This document shows positions 7,943 through 16,525 of a stretch of DNA of 64,000 nt, piece by piece (position 1 is the first letter of the stretch; each line of letters begins with the position of its first letter). Source of the DNA: BP-191 sp035940575 (GTDB lineage: Bacteria; Actinomycetota; Actinomycetes; BP-191). Location of the stretch: positions 1-64,000 of the forward strand of contig DASZER010000012.1 in assembly GCA_035940575.1 (NCBI GenBank), written 5' to 3'. The notes beneath the pieces are model-generated. The model was not told the DNA's origin, did no database searches, and worked only from the letters and a program-made list of their open reading frames with translations. The position numbers and the translations under genes are program-made.

Positions 7943-9085
7943 GTGCACCTCTACGAGCGCGTCCGCAACCGCGTCCCCGTGCTGTCGCGGCGCATGGTGG
8001 AGGCGTTCGCCAAGGAGGTGCCGTTCTACGAGCGGCTGCCGCGCGAGCAGCTCGACGGCGAGATCGCGCAGCTCTGCGCGGACAACCTGCGGACGTTCTT
8101 CGCGACGCTCATCGAGGACCGCAAGCCGACGCCGGAGGAACACGCGGAGCCGCGCCTGTCGGCGGCGCGGCGGGCGCAGGAGCGCGTGCCGCTCGACGCG
8201 GTGCTGACGGCGTACCACCTCGGCGCGCGGATGGCGTGGCAGGAGCTCTGCGCGCAGGCGCGGCCGGACGAGACCGACGACCTGCTGCGCGCGGCGGACT
8301 CCGTGCAGCGCTGGGTGCAGGCCGTGACGGCGACGGTCGCGACGGCGTACCTCGAGGAGCAGCAGGCGATCCACGGCGAGGAGCGCGACGCGCGCAGGGC
8401 GCTCGTGACCGCGCTGCTCAACGGCGAGCCGGCCGACGCCCTCGCCGCGCGGCTCGCGGTGAGCCTGGCCGGGCCGTGGACGGTGCTCGCGGTCGACGTA
8501 GGCCCGCACGAGGACGAGCGGGCCGGCGGCGTGACGGGCGCGGTCGCGGGCTCGCGCAAGGTGCGCCGCGTGACGGCCGCGCTCGGCGAGGGGACGCTCG
8601 GCGCGCTCGACGCGACCGGCGGCGTCGTCCTCGTCCCCGGCGTGGACGCCGCGCTCGTGGCCGCGCTCGGCGAGGCGGCGGGGGCGCCGGTGTGGGCGGC
8701 GTACGCGCCGGCGGCCGACGCCCGAGCGGTCGCGGCGGCGGGGGAGCAGGCGCGGGAGGTGCTGCGGCTCGCGCGGTCGCGCCCGCCCGGCCTCTACGGC
8801 CTGCGCGACGTGCTGCTCGACTACCAGCTCACCAGGCCGAGCGACGCGCTGCCCGTGCTGGCGTCGCTGCTCGACCCGCTCAGCGCCGAGCTGCGCAGGA
8901 CCGTGGAGTCGTACCTGGAGAACGACCTCGACAGGCGGCGCACGGCGGCGGCGCTGCACGTCCACCCGAACACGCTCGACTACCGGCTCCGCCGCGTCGT
9001 GGAGCTGACCGGCCTCGACCCCTCCACGACGAACGGCCTCGCGCTGCTCGTCGCGGCGACGGTCAGCCGAGCCGCTGCCAGGTGA
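7943..9085 (+). CDS. PucR/CdaR-type transcriptional regulator
   Basis: 380-residue regulator. The N-terminal ~150 residues are all-helical, a middle GGDEF-like CdaR domain follows, and the C-terminus carries the PucR helix-turn-helix (about residues 320-375: LENDLDRRRTAAALHVHPNT, then DYRLRRVVELTGLD). PucR-type regulators usually respond to a small molecule and act on neighbouring genes. It is transcribed divergently from the exported PHP/ceramidase-like pair with a 100-base gap, making that pair a plausible target (inference). The 3' end overlaps the convergent beta-propeller gene by 23 bases. Confidence 0.85.
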   Translation: MHLYERVRNRVPVLSRRMVEAFAKEVPFYERLPREQLDGEIAQLCADNLRTFFATLIEDRKPTPEEHAEPRLSAARRAQERVPLDAVLTAYHLGARMAWQELCAQARPDETDDLLRAADSVQRWVQAVTATVATAYLEEQQAIHGEERDARRALVTALLNGEPADALAARLAVSLAGPWTVLAVDVGPHEDERAGGVTGAVAGSRKVRRVTAALGEGTLGALDATGGVVLVPGVDAALVAALGEAAGAPVWAAYAPAADARAVAAAGEQAREVLRLARSRPPGLYGLRDVLLDYQLTRPSDALPVLASLLDPLSAELRRTVESYLENDLDRRRTAAALHVHPNTLDYRLRRVVELTGLDPSTTNGLALLVAATVSRAAAR

Positions 9086-11282
9086 GGCCGTCGGTCGTCC
9101 GGTAGAGGACGTTGCCCGCGATCAGCCAGCCGTGCCGCGCGTCCACGAACGTCAGCGCCCACGCCGCGTCCGCGACCGTCGGGTCGCCGGTCCACGTGAG
9201 CCCGCCGTCGCGGGTGAGCAGGACTCCGCGGGTCGCGCCCGCCCGCCACGCGGTCGTCGGGGAGAACGCCACGATGTCGTGGCCGGCGACGCCGGAGGCC
9301 GGCAGGTCGGTGACCCGCCACGTCCTGCCGCCGTCGGTGGAGTACGCCTGCTTCTGCGGGTCGCCCGCGAGGCTCGGGGTGCACGTGGCCCACAGCCCGG
9401 TCGGCCCGAACGCCGACACGCTCGCGACGCTGCACGCCGGCAGCGGCGACGTCGTCCACGTACGGCCGCCGTCGCTGGTCGAGACGGTCTTCTCCTGCGC
9501 GAGGACGTAGACGTGCCGCTCGTCGGCGACGGCGAGGTCCATCGGGCCCTCGCCGAGCGGCGGCGTCGCGACGGGGATCAGGTGCCCCTCGCGCGGGCCG
9601 TGCAGGACGCGGACGTCGCACGGCGGGTCGTCGCAGCCGCGGTAGCCGATGGCCCACACGTCGTCGCCGTGCGGGGTCACGTGGGCGACGACGCCGGTCG
9701 AGCGGGCGCCGGGGTCGGGGCGCCACCGGTGGCCGCCGTCGTCGGTGACGAACGTCTCCGGCCCCGTGATCCAGCCGTGCCTGTCGTCGGAGAACGTCAC
9801 CGACCACCGCGTCGGCTCGCCGTCGCCGCTCAGCGTGCCGGCGGCCGCCGTCCGCTCCGGCGCGCCCGTGCGGTACCACGCGCGGCCGCCGTCGCGGGTC
9901 TCCATGAGCTCGATCCGGCACGCGCCGTCGGCGCAGCGCTCGCCGACCGCCCAGCCGCGGCGGGCGTCGACGAACGACAGGCCCGTCCACGCGACGCTCG
10001 GGTCGCCGAGCCCGCCGGCGCTCGGCGGCGTCGCGGCCGCGCGCGGCGCGCCGGGCGGCAGCGCGAGGCGGGTCCAGTCCGTCGCCTCCGTGACCCACAG
10101 CTCGCCCGCGTCGCCCATCGCGAAGAGCTTGTTCTCCTCGACGACGTCGAGGTTGCCGTAGCCGTACGCCGGCGCCGTCCCCTCGGCCTTGTGCCAGCCC
10201 TCGAGGTCGTCGTAGACGTGGATCGCGCCCGGCGTCTGCGTCGTGAGGTACGCCTCGCGGTCGTTCAGCGCGACGACGTCGGTGACGACGCCCTCGGCGG
10301 GCGGGTCCGGCTTGGCCTTCCACGTCGCGCCGTGGTCGTAGGAGGCGAACGCCACCCGCTTCGCCGGCGTCGTGCACACGAGCCAGAGCAGGCGCTCGGG
10401 GCGCGCGGACATCGACACGGCGGTCGCGTCGGGGCACGGCATGCGGCGCGCGCGCCAGGTGCGCCCCGCGTCGCCGGTCCACCAGAACGCCGCCGGCGCC
10501 GACGCGCCGTCCCACGTGACGAGGTACGCGTCGTCGTCGCCCGCGCGCCGGACGAGCGCGGGGGCGCCGTCGGTCTCGGGGACCTTCAGGCCGTGGAGCA
10601 CGTGGTCGCCGGTCAGGGCGGTCTCGACCACGACGTCGCAGTCGACCGCGATCGGGCAGCCCCGGTGGGTGAACCACACGCTGTCACCCGACACCGAGAC
10701 CGACGTGACCTTGCTGTCGCGCGGGATGCGGCGCCAGGTGCGCGCGCCGTCGTGGGTGACGTAGAGGTCGGGGTTGAACGCGTAGCCGGTCTGGCCGTCG
10801 ACCATCCGCAGCGACCGCACGCCGCCGCCCGCCGGGTCCTCGTCGGCGTACGACGCGCGCGGCACGCCGGCCGCCACGGGCACGGGCTCGGACCACGTAC
10901 GGCCGCCGTCGTCGGTGCGCCACGTCGCCACGTCGCACGCGTCGCCGACGCAGCGCAGGCCGAGCGCCCAGCCGGTGACCGGCGAGACGAAGTCGACGTC
11001 GGTGACGACGTAGTCCTTGTAGTCCTTGGGCGGGGCGACCTGCTTGCCGTTGACGATCCTGTTCAGCTCGGGGATCGCCTCGGCGGCGAGCGGCCGCGGC
11101 GCCGTACGGTCCTCGCCGAGGATCGCGACGCCGGTCGCGCCGCCCGCGAGGGTCACGGCGAGCGCGCCCGCGACCGCCCTGCGCCTGACGCGCTCGCGGC
11201 GGCGGCGGCGCAGCACGTCGAACGACGGCTGGCGCGTGGGCGCGCTCTCCAGCTCGTCGCGGAACGCCTGCCAGTCAGCCAT
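9063..11282 (-). CDS. Membrane-anchored BNR/Asp-box beta-propeller, partner of ECF sigma
   Basis: 739 residues. A short basic N-terminal segment (MADWQAFRDELESAPTRQPS), one membrane helix (AVAGALAVTLAGGATGVAIL), then a long exported region with about ten Asp-box repeats of the form S/T-x-D-x-G-x-T-W (for example TDDGGRTW, THDGARTW, TSDGGRTW, STDGGRTW, TRDGGLTW). Asp-boxes mark sialidase/VPS10/YCF48-like propellers, which often bind rather than cleave. The ATG overlaps the 3' end of the sigma gene by 8 bases, the place normally taken by an anti-sigma factor. No zinc-finger anti-sigma motif is visible in the short cytoplasmic part. I infer, without proof, a role in sensing or in sigma control. 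Confidence 0.8.
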   Translation of the reverse strand: MADWQAFRDELESAPTRQPSFDVLRRRRRERVRRRAVAGALAVTLAGGATGVAILGEDRTAPRPLAAEAIPELNRIVNGKQVAPPKDYKDYVVTDVDFVSPVTGWALGLRCVGDACDVATWRTDDGGRTWSEPVPVAAGVPRASYADEDPAGGGVRSLRMVDGQTGYAFNPDLYVTHDGARTWRRIPRDSKVTSVSVSGDSVWFTHRGCPIAVDCDVVVETALTGDHVLHGLKVPETDGAPALVRRAGDDDAYLVTWDGASAPAAFWWTGDAGRTWRARRMPCPDATAVSMSARPERLLWLVCTTPAKRVAFASYDHGATWKAKPDPPAEGVVTDVVALNDREAYLTTQTPGAIHVYDDLEGWHKAEGTAPAYGYGNLDVVEENKLFAMGDAGELWVTEATDWTRLALPPGAPRAAATPPSAGGLGDPSVAWTGLSFVDARRGWAVGERCADGACRIELMETRDGGRAWYRTGAPERTAAAGTLSGDGEPTRWSVTFSDDRHGWITGPETFVTDDGGHRWRPDPGARSTGVVAHVTPHGDDVWAIGYRGCDDPPCDVRVLHGPREGHLIPVATPPLGEGPMDLAVADERHVYVLAQEKTVSTSDGGRTWTTSPLPACSVASVSAFGPTGLWATCTPSLAGDPQKQAYSTDGGRTWRVTDLPASGVAGHDIVAFSPTTAWRAGATRGVLLTRDGGLTWTGDPTVADAAWALTFVDARHGWLIAGNVLYRTTDGLTWQRLG

Positions 11283-11748
11283 CGGCGAGCACCCCCGCGA
11301 GCGCGGCGCGGCCACGCGAGAGCCGCGCCTTGATCGTCCCCGACGGCGCGCCGACCGAGGCCGCGACCTCGTCGACCGACAGGCCGCAGAAGTGGTGCAG
11401 CACGAGCGCCTCCCGTTGCGCCTGCGGCAGCCCGCGCATGGCGTCCATCAACGCCACGTGGTCGGGCGAGAGCTCCGGCTCCGCCGCGGGCACGCCGTGC
11501 TTCACGAGCGCGGCGGCGCCGCGGACCGTGCGGCGCCAGCGCGAGCGGGCGAGGTTGAGCGCGACCGTACGCAGCCAGGCCTCCGGGGAGTCGTACGTGC
11601 TCACGGTCTCCCACCGTGGCATGGCGCGCATGAACGCCTCCTGCACGACGTCCTCCGCCTCCTGCCGGTTGCCGGTGACGGCGTGCAGCTGCGCGACGAG
11701 GCGCCGGTACGACGTCGCGTAGACGTCGTCCAGCGTGAGCTCGCCCAC
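11275..11748 (-). CDS. ECF RNA polymerase sigma factor (SigE-like family)
   Basis: 157 residues with both ECF regions. Region 2 contains EAEDVVQEAFMRAMPRW (promoter -10 binding), and region 4 contains LPQAQREALVLHHFCGLSVD with the helix-turn-helix SVDEVAASVGAPSGTIKARL (-35 binding). No C-terminal extension. It directs RNA polymerase to a small regulon, usually under a co-encoded membrane regulator. Here the co-encoded, overlapping gene is the membrane beta-propeller. Promoter targets cannot be inferred from this window. Confidence 0.9.
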   Translation of the reverse strand: MGELTLDDVYATSYRRLVAQLHAVTGNRQEAEDVVQEAFMRAMPRWETVSTYDSPEAWLRTVALNLARSRWRRTVRGAAALVKHGVPAAEPELSPDHVALMDAMRGLPQAQREALVLHHFCGLSVDEVAASVGAPSGTIKARLSRGRAALAGVLADG

Positions 11749-11810
11749 CGCACCCCCCTCCGCGGGCCGCCGTTCCTAGTGACGACTCGCGGGAGGCGAG
11801 GTCGGTTGCA

Positions 11811-13307
11811 TCAGGACGCGGACTCGTTCTCGGCGAGCTGCACGAACGTCCGCACGGGGACGCCGGTGCCGCCCTTGGGCGTGTAGCCCCACGGCTCGTT
11901 CGTGTTGTACGCCGGGCCCGCGACGTCGAGGTGCGCCCACGGGATGCCGTCGGCCACGAACTCCTTGAGGAACGTGCCGCCGACGAGCATGCCGCCGTAG
12001 CGGTCGCCGGTGTTCGTGATGTCGGCGACGTCGGAGTCGATCGACTTGCGCAGCTCCGGCGGGAGCGGCATCGGCCACATCATCTCGCCGGCCGTCTCGC
12101 TCGCCGCGATGATCCGCGCGCGCAGGTCGTCGTCGTTGCTCATCACGCCGGCGGTGCGCAGGCCGAGCGCGACGAGCTGCGCGCCGGTGAGCGTGGCGGC
12201 GTCGACGATGAGGTCGGGGCTCTCCTGGCCGGCGCGGACGATCGCGTCGGCGAGGATCAGGCGCCCCTCGGCGTCGGTGTTGAGGATCTCGACGCGCTTG
12301 CCGCCGAACATCGTCAGCACGTCGCCGGGGCGGATGGCGCTGCCGCTCGGCATGTTCTCGGCGGTGGGGATCCAGCCGGTGACGTTGACGGGGAGGCCGA
12401 GCCGCGCGATCGCGGTGAGCGAGGCGAGGACGGCGGCCGCGCCGGCCATGTCCGACTTCATCCACTCCATCGACGCGGCGGGCTTGATCGAGATGCCGCC
12501 GGAGTCGAACGTCACGCCCTTGCCGACGTAGGCGAGGCTGCGGGTCGCGCGGTTGCCCTGGTAGGTCATGCGGACGAGGCGGGGCGGGTTGGCGCTGCCC
12601 TGGCCGACGCCGAGGATGCCGCCGTAGCCGCCCTTCTTGAGCGCCTTCTCGTCCATCACCTCGACCTGGCAGCCGGCCTTGCCGCCCTCGGTCTGCGCGA
12701 TGTCCGCGAGGTCGGCGGGGTGCAGGTCGCCGGGCGGGGTGTTGGTCAGGTCGCGGGCCAGCGCGACGGCGTTGGCGACGGTCTCGGCGCGCTTCGCGGC
12801 GGCGGCGCTCGCCTTGCCCTTGGGGTCGGCCGTGGCGACCGTCACCTGCTGGACGGGCTCCTTGCGGCCCTCGAGGGACGCGTTGCGGAAGCGCGTGAAG
12901 TCGTAGGCGCCGAGCAGCGCGCCCTCGCAGACCGCGCGCAGGGCGTCGTCGCCGCCGCCGAGCGCGAGCGTGGTCGTGAGGCGGCGCACGCCGGCCGCCG
13001 CGCGCACGCCGGTGCCGGCCGCGCGCCGCAGCGTCTCCGCGGTCACCTTCTTCGGGTCGCCGAGGCCGACCACGACGACGCTGGTCGCGCCCGTCGCGCC
13101 CATGGTGGGCAGGCGTACGGCCTCGTCCTCGGCGCCGGTGAAGCCGACGTCGGCGAGGGTCTTGGCGAGGCGGCCGCCGAGGGCCTTGTCGACGGCGGCG
13201 TTGCCGGCGGCGAGGGTCACGCCCTTGGGGCCCTTGGCCGCGCCGATGAGGAGGACGTCGGTCCTGGCGTCGGCGACGTCGGGACCGGTGAGTGCGAGCG
13301 AGGTCAT
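11811..13307 (-). CDS. pepA: Leucyl aminopeptidase (M17, cytosol aminopeptidase)
   Basis: Removes N-terminal amino acids from peptides with a two-metal centre in a hexamer. The M17 signatures are present: VGKGVTFDSGGISIKP with the following MKSDMAGAAAV (metal and catalytic residues) and NTDAEGRLILADA. 498 residues is standard. The start at 13307 (MTSLALTGPDV) is chosen because the further upstream reading frame overlaps gcvT and lacks family similarity. It is divergent from gcvT with only about 30 bases between start codons, so both promoters must overlap. The pepA-near-sucB/lpd arrangement is conserved in actinomycetes. Confidence 0.94.
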   Translation of the reverse strand: MTSLALTGPDVADARTDVLLIGAAKGPKGVTLAAGNAAVDKALGGRLAKTLADVGFTGAEDEAVRLPTMGATGATSVVVVGLGDPKKVTAETLRRAAGTGVRAAAGVRRLTTTLALGGGDDALRAVCEGALLGAYDFTRFRNASLEGRKEPVQQVTVATADPKGKASAAAAKRAETVANAVALARDLTNTPPGDLHPADLADIAQTEGGKAGCQVEVMDEKALKKGGYGGILGVGQGSANPPRLVRMTYQGNRATRSLAYVGKGVTFDSGGISIKPAASMEWMKSDMAGAAAVLASLTAIARLGLPVNVTGWIPTAENMPSGSAIRPGDVLTMFGGKRVEILNTDAEGRLILADAIVRAGQESPDLIVDAATLTGAQLVALGLRTAGVMSNDDDLRARIIAASETAGEMMWPMPLPPELRKSIDSDVADITNTGDRYGGMLVGGTFLKEFVADGIPWAHLDVAGPAYNTNEPWGYTPKGGTGVPVRTFVQLAENESAS

Positions 13308-13337
13308 GCCCGTCACTGTATTGGTAGCGTCGCGCGC

Positions 13338-14444
13338 GTGTCCGACCTCCGCGTCACCGCCCTGCACGACCGCCACGTCGCCCTCGGCGCCAAGCTCGCC
13401 GACTTCGGCGGCTGGGAGATGCCCATCGAATACCCCGCGAAGAGCGGGGGCGGCGGCGTCCTCGCCGAGCACGCGGCCGTGCGCGAGCGCGTCGGGCTCT
13501 TCGACGTCTCGCACCTCGGCAAGGCGTCGGTCACCGGCACCGGCGCGGTCGACTTCGTCAACGCGTGCCTGACCAACGACCTCCGCCGCATCGGGCCAGG
13601 CCAGGCGCAGTACACGCTCTGCTGCGACGAGTCCGGCGGCGTCGTCGACGACCTGATCGCCTACGTCCGTTCCGATGACGACGTGCTGCTCGTCCCCAAC
13701 GCCGCCAACACCGCGGGGGTGGTCTCGCGCCTCGCGGACGCGGCGCCGGCCGGGATCGACGTGATGGGCCTGCACGAGGCGTACGCGATCCTCGCCGTCC
13801 AGGGACCGCGCTCGCCCGGCGTGCTCCGCGCGCTCGGGCTGACGGAGGACCTGGCGTACATGGCGTTCGCCGAGGACGCCTGGGAGGGGCACGCGGTCGT
13901 CGTGTGCCGCACGGGCTACACCGGCGAGCACGGCTACGAGCTGCTCGCGCGGTGGGACGACGCGGACGCGCTGTGGGACGCGGCGCTCGCGGCGGTGCGC
14001 GAGCTCGACGGGCTGCCGTGCGGGCTCGGCGCCAGGGACACGTTGCGCACCGAGATGGGCTACCCGCTGCACGGCCACGAGCTGTCGCTCGACATCACCC
14101 CCGTGCAGGCGCGCACCGGCTGGGCGGTCGGCTGGGGCAAGCCCGCCTTCTGGGGCCGCGCGGCGCTGGTGGAGGAGAAGGCCGCGGGGCCCGCCCGCCT
14201 GCTGTGGGGCCTGCGCGCCGCGGACCGCGCGATCCCTCGCCCGGACATGCGCGTGCTCTCCGGCGGCGACGACGTGGGCGTCGTGACCAGCGGGACGTTC
14301 TCCCCGACGCTGCGCGTCGGGATCGGGCTCGCGCTGCTCGCCTCCGGCATCGGGGAGGGCGACACCGTGCAGGTGGACGTGCGCGGGCGCGCGGTGGACA
14401 TGCAGGTCGTCAAGCCGCCGTTCGTGAAGGCCGCCCCGAAGTGA
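13338..14444 (+). CDS. gcvT: Aminomethyltransferase, glycine cleavage T protein
   Basis: T protein of the glycine cleavage system: moves the methylene group from the H-protein lipoyl arm to tetrahydrofolate and releases ammonia. Family features: LHDRHVALGAKLADFGGWEMP at the N-terminus, VGLFDVSHLGK, RTGYTGEHGYEL and GLGARDTLRTEMGYPLHGHE, then the C-terminal barrel domain (GVVTSGTFSPTL). 368 residues, GTG start. Functionally it also depends on an E3, so the state of lpdA matters to it. Overlaps the next gene by 4 bases (GTGA). The P and H protein genes are not in the window. Confidence 0.93.
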   Translation: MSDLRVTALHDRHVALGAKLADFGGWEMPIEYPAKSGGGGVLAEHAAVRERVGLFDVSHLGKASVTGTGAVDFVNACLTNDLRRIGPGQAQYTLCCDESGGVVDDLIAYVRSDDDVLLVPNAANTAGVVSRLADAAPAGIDVMGLHEAYAILAVQGPRSPGVLRALGLTEDLAYMAFAEDAWEGHAVVVCRTGYTGEHGYELLARWDDADALWDAALAAVRELDGLPCGLGARDTLRTEMGYPLHGHELSLDITPVQARTGWAVGWGKPAFWGRAALVEEKAAGPARLLWGLRAADRAIPRPDMRVLSGGDDVGVVTSGTFSPTLRVGIGLALLASGIGEGDTVQVDVRGRAVDMQVVKPPFVKAAPK

Positions 14445-14797
14445 CGGCCCGGCTCGACCGGCTCCGCCGCATCGCGCTCGCGCTGCCGGAGACGACCGAG
14501 CGGCTCGCGTGGGAGGACCACCCGACGTTCAGGGTGCGCGACAAGATCTTCGTGATCTGCTCGGCGACCGGCGACGGCATCACCGTGAAGGCGACGAAGG
14601 ACGACCAGGACGCGCTCGTCGCGACGCACCCGAGGCTGAGCGTGGCGGCGTACGTCGGCCGCTACGGCTGGGTGTCGATGGACCTCAAGGGCAGCGGCGT
14701 CGACTGGGCGCTGGTCGAGGACCTCGTGCTGGAGTCGTACCGCCTGATCGCGCCGAAGCGGCTCGCGGCGGCCACGCGAACGGGTGACCGCGAGTAG
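14441..14797 (+). CDS. MmcQ/YjbR family protein
   Basis: 118-residue protein of the MmcQ/YjbR fold (CyaY-like), often annotated DNA-binding on the basis of structure. Recognisable pattern: LRRIALALPETTERLAWEDH near the N-terminus, FRVRDKIFVI, then HPRLSVAAYVGRYGWVSMDL in the second half. Start GTG overlaps the gcvT stop, so it is translationally coupled to it. No metabolic link to the glycine cleavage system is known to me. Confidence 0.85.
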   Translation: MTARLDRLRRIALALPETTERLAWEDHPTFRVRDKIFVICSATGDGITVKATKDDQDALVATHPRLSVAAYVGRYGWVSMDLKGSGVDWALVEDLVLESYRLIAPKRLAAATRTGDRE

Positions 14798-14919
14798 CCC
14801 GTACGGACCAGCTCGATGGTCGTCCTTGCATATGTGATCAGGTCCGCGCCGATTGGGATTTTTGACCGAAACGGCCCATGGCAGGCGACCGCCGCCGCTT
14901 GCGAGAGTGGACACCGCGA

Positions 14920-14938
14920 GGCACGGGCTTGCCGTGCC
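14920..14938 (+). promoter_or_regulatory. Short hairpin in leader of the phosphorelay operon
   Basis: Perfect 7-bp inverted repeat (GGCACGG / CCGTGCC) with a 5-base loop, 19 bases before the kinase ATG. The 160-base gap also holds an unusually AT-rich patch for this genome (TTGCATATGTGATCAG at about 14826 and GATTGGGATTTTTGACC at about 14854), a likely promoter region. No consensus -35/-10 pair is certain. Confidence 0.4.
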
Positions 14939-14957
14939 GACGGAAAACGGGGACCTG

Positions 14958-16091
14958 ATGACGAACGCCGACGCGGCGAGCGTGCTCGCGGACTGCGCCA
15001 GAGAGCTGCTCTGCCTGACCGGGCCCGACCTGGAGATCGTCGCGGCGGCGGGGCCGTGGGCGCAGGCGGTGGGGGTGGAGCCCGCGGGGGTGCGGCTCGA
15101 CGACCTCGTCGTCGCCGCCGACCGCCCCGCGCTGCGCGCGTACCGCGACGCCGTGGGGGGCGGCCTGCCGCACGACCCGATCGACGTCACCGTCGTCGCG
15201 CACGGCCGCGACCGCGTGTTCGACGTCGTGCTGCGCGCGGTCGAGGGCGGCGCCGTCGCGTCGCTGCGCGACGTCACCGAGATCCGCCTCACCGACTACG
15301 CGCTCGGCGCCATCAACGAGCGGCTCCAGCGCATCAACGACGAGCTGCGCCGCTCGAACGAGGAGCTGCAGCGCTTCGCGTACGTCGCCTCGCACGACCT
15401 CTCGGAGCCGTTGCGGATGGTGACGAGCTACTGCGCGCTGCTCGTGGACGAGTACGGCGCGCGGCTCGACCCGACGGCGCACGAGTACCTCGCGTTCGCG
15501 ACCGACGGGGCGATGCGGATGCGCACGCTCATCGACGACCTGCTGGCGTACTCGCGGGTGTCGTCCGTCGCGGCGCCCGCGGTGCGCGTGGACCTCGGCG
15601 ACGTCCTCGCCGACGCCGTGCACGACCTCGGCGCGGCGATCGCGGCCTGCGGCGCGGACGTCACCGTCGGGCCGCTTCCGGCCGTGCGCGGCAACGAGGC
15701 CCAGCTCCGCCGCCTCGCGGTCAACCTCGTCGGCAACGCGCTGAAGTTCCGTTCGGAGGGCACCGTGCCGCGGATCGCGGTGACGGCGGAGCGCGAGGGT
15801 GCGACGGTCACGCTGTCGGTCGCCGACAACGGCATCGGCATCGCCGAGCGGCACCGCCAGCGCATCTTCGTGATGTTCAAGCGGCTGCACGGCCGCGGCG
15901 CGTACGACGGCAACGGCATCGGCCTCGCGATGTGCAAGCGCATCGCCGAGCTGCACGGCGGCACGGTCTGGGTCGAGGACGCGCCGGGGGGCGGCAGCGT
16001 GTTCCGCGTGACGCTCGTCGCGGCCGACCTCCCCGCCGCCGCGCCCGCCGTGGTCGACGTGTCCGGTGCCGCCCGGGCGGTGACCGCGTGA
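14958..16091 (+). CDS. Sensor histidine kinase (PAS-like + HisKA + HATPase), cytoplasmic
   Basis: 377 residues, no membrane segment. An N-terminal PAS-like sensor (about 1-115) is followed by a coiled coil (ERLQRINDELRRSNEELQRF) and a HisKA domain with phospho-acceptor His146 in YVASHDLSEPLRM, the variant seen in bacteriophytochrome-type kinases. The ATPase domain has NLVGNALKF (N box), DNGIGI (G1) and GNGIGLAMC (G2). The ATG at 14958 gives a clean domain start. It overlaps the next gene by 4 bases and heads a three-gene relay. No chromophore-binding GAF or PHY domain is present. Confidence 0.9.
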   Translation: MTNADAASVLADCARELLCLTGPDLEIVAAAGPWAQAVGVEPAGVRLDDLVVAADRPALRAYRDAVGGGLPHDPIDVTVVAHGRDRVFDVVLRAVEGGAVASLRDVTEIRLTDYALGAINERLQRINDELRRSNEELQRFAYVASHDLSEPLRMVTSYCALLVDEYGARLDPTAHEYLAFATDGAMRMRTLIDDLLAYSRVSSVAAPAVRVDLGDVLADAVHDLGAAIAACGADVTVGPLPAVRGNEAQLRRLAVNLVGNALKFRSEGTVPRIAVTAEREGATVTLSVADNGIGIAERHRQRIFVMFKRLHGRGAYDGNGIGLAMCKRIAELHGGTVWVEDAPGGGSVFRVTLVAADLPAAAPAVVDVSGAARAVTA

Positions 16092-16525
16092 CCGCGCCCA
16101 TCGACATCCTGCTGGTGGAGGACAACCCCGGCGACGTGCGGCTCACCCGCGAGGCGCTGCGCCGCGGCCGGGTCGCGAACACGCTGCACGTCGTCGGCGA
16201 CGGCGACGAGGCGCTGGAGTTCCTGCGCAGGGAGGGGCGGCACGGCGACAAGCCGCGCCCCGGGCTCGTCCTGCTCGACCTGAACCTGCCGGGCCTCGAC
16301 GGCCGCGACGTGCTCGCCGAGGTGAAGTCGGACCCGGACCTGCGGAGCATCCCGGTCATCGTGCTCACGACGTCGTCCGCCGACCGCGACGTGGCGCGCT
16401 CCTACGACCTCGGCGCGAACTGCTTCGTCTCGAAGCCCGTCTCGCTGGACGCGTTCCTCGACGTCATCAGGTCGTTCGAGGGCTTCTGGCTCACCGTCGT
16501 GAACCTGCCCTCGGGCACGTCGTGA
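16088..16525 (+). CDS. Single-domain response regulator (Rcp1-like)
   Basis: Stand-alone receiver of 145 residues with no output domain. Acidic pocket Glu11/Asp12 in LLVEDNPGD, phospho-acceptor Asp64 in LLDLNLPG, the switch Thr in VLTTSS, and the conserved Lys in FVSKPVS. The long beta4-alpha4 region and DNPGD motif match the Rcp1 group of receivers that pair with phytochrome-like kinases. Flanked by two kinases with 4-base overlaps on both sides, so it probably carries phosphate between them. Confidence 0.9.
   Translation: MTAPIDILLVEDNPGDVRLTREALRRGRVANTLHVVGDGDEALEFLRREGRHGDKPRPGLVLLDLNLPGLDGRDVLAEVKSDPDLRSIPVIVLTTSSADRDVARSYDLGANCFVSKPVSLDAFLDVIRSFEGFWLTVVNLPSGTS

Noticed and set aside
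9063..9085. Frameshift or wrong gene end at the PucR/beta-propeller overlap
   Set aside because: Both proteins end naturally (the HTH is complete and the last Asp-box is complete), so the 23-base convergent overlap is likely genuine.
5008..9105. 1365-codon plus-strand frame across the ceramidase-like and PHP genes
   Set aside because: Low-complexity Arg/Ala/Gly translation, overlaps well-supported genes on both strands, and no ribosome site. A shadow frame.
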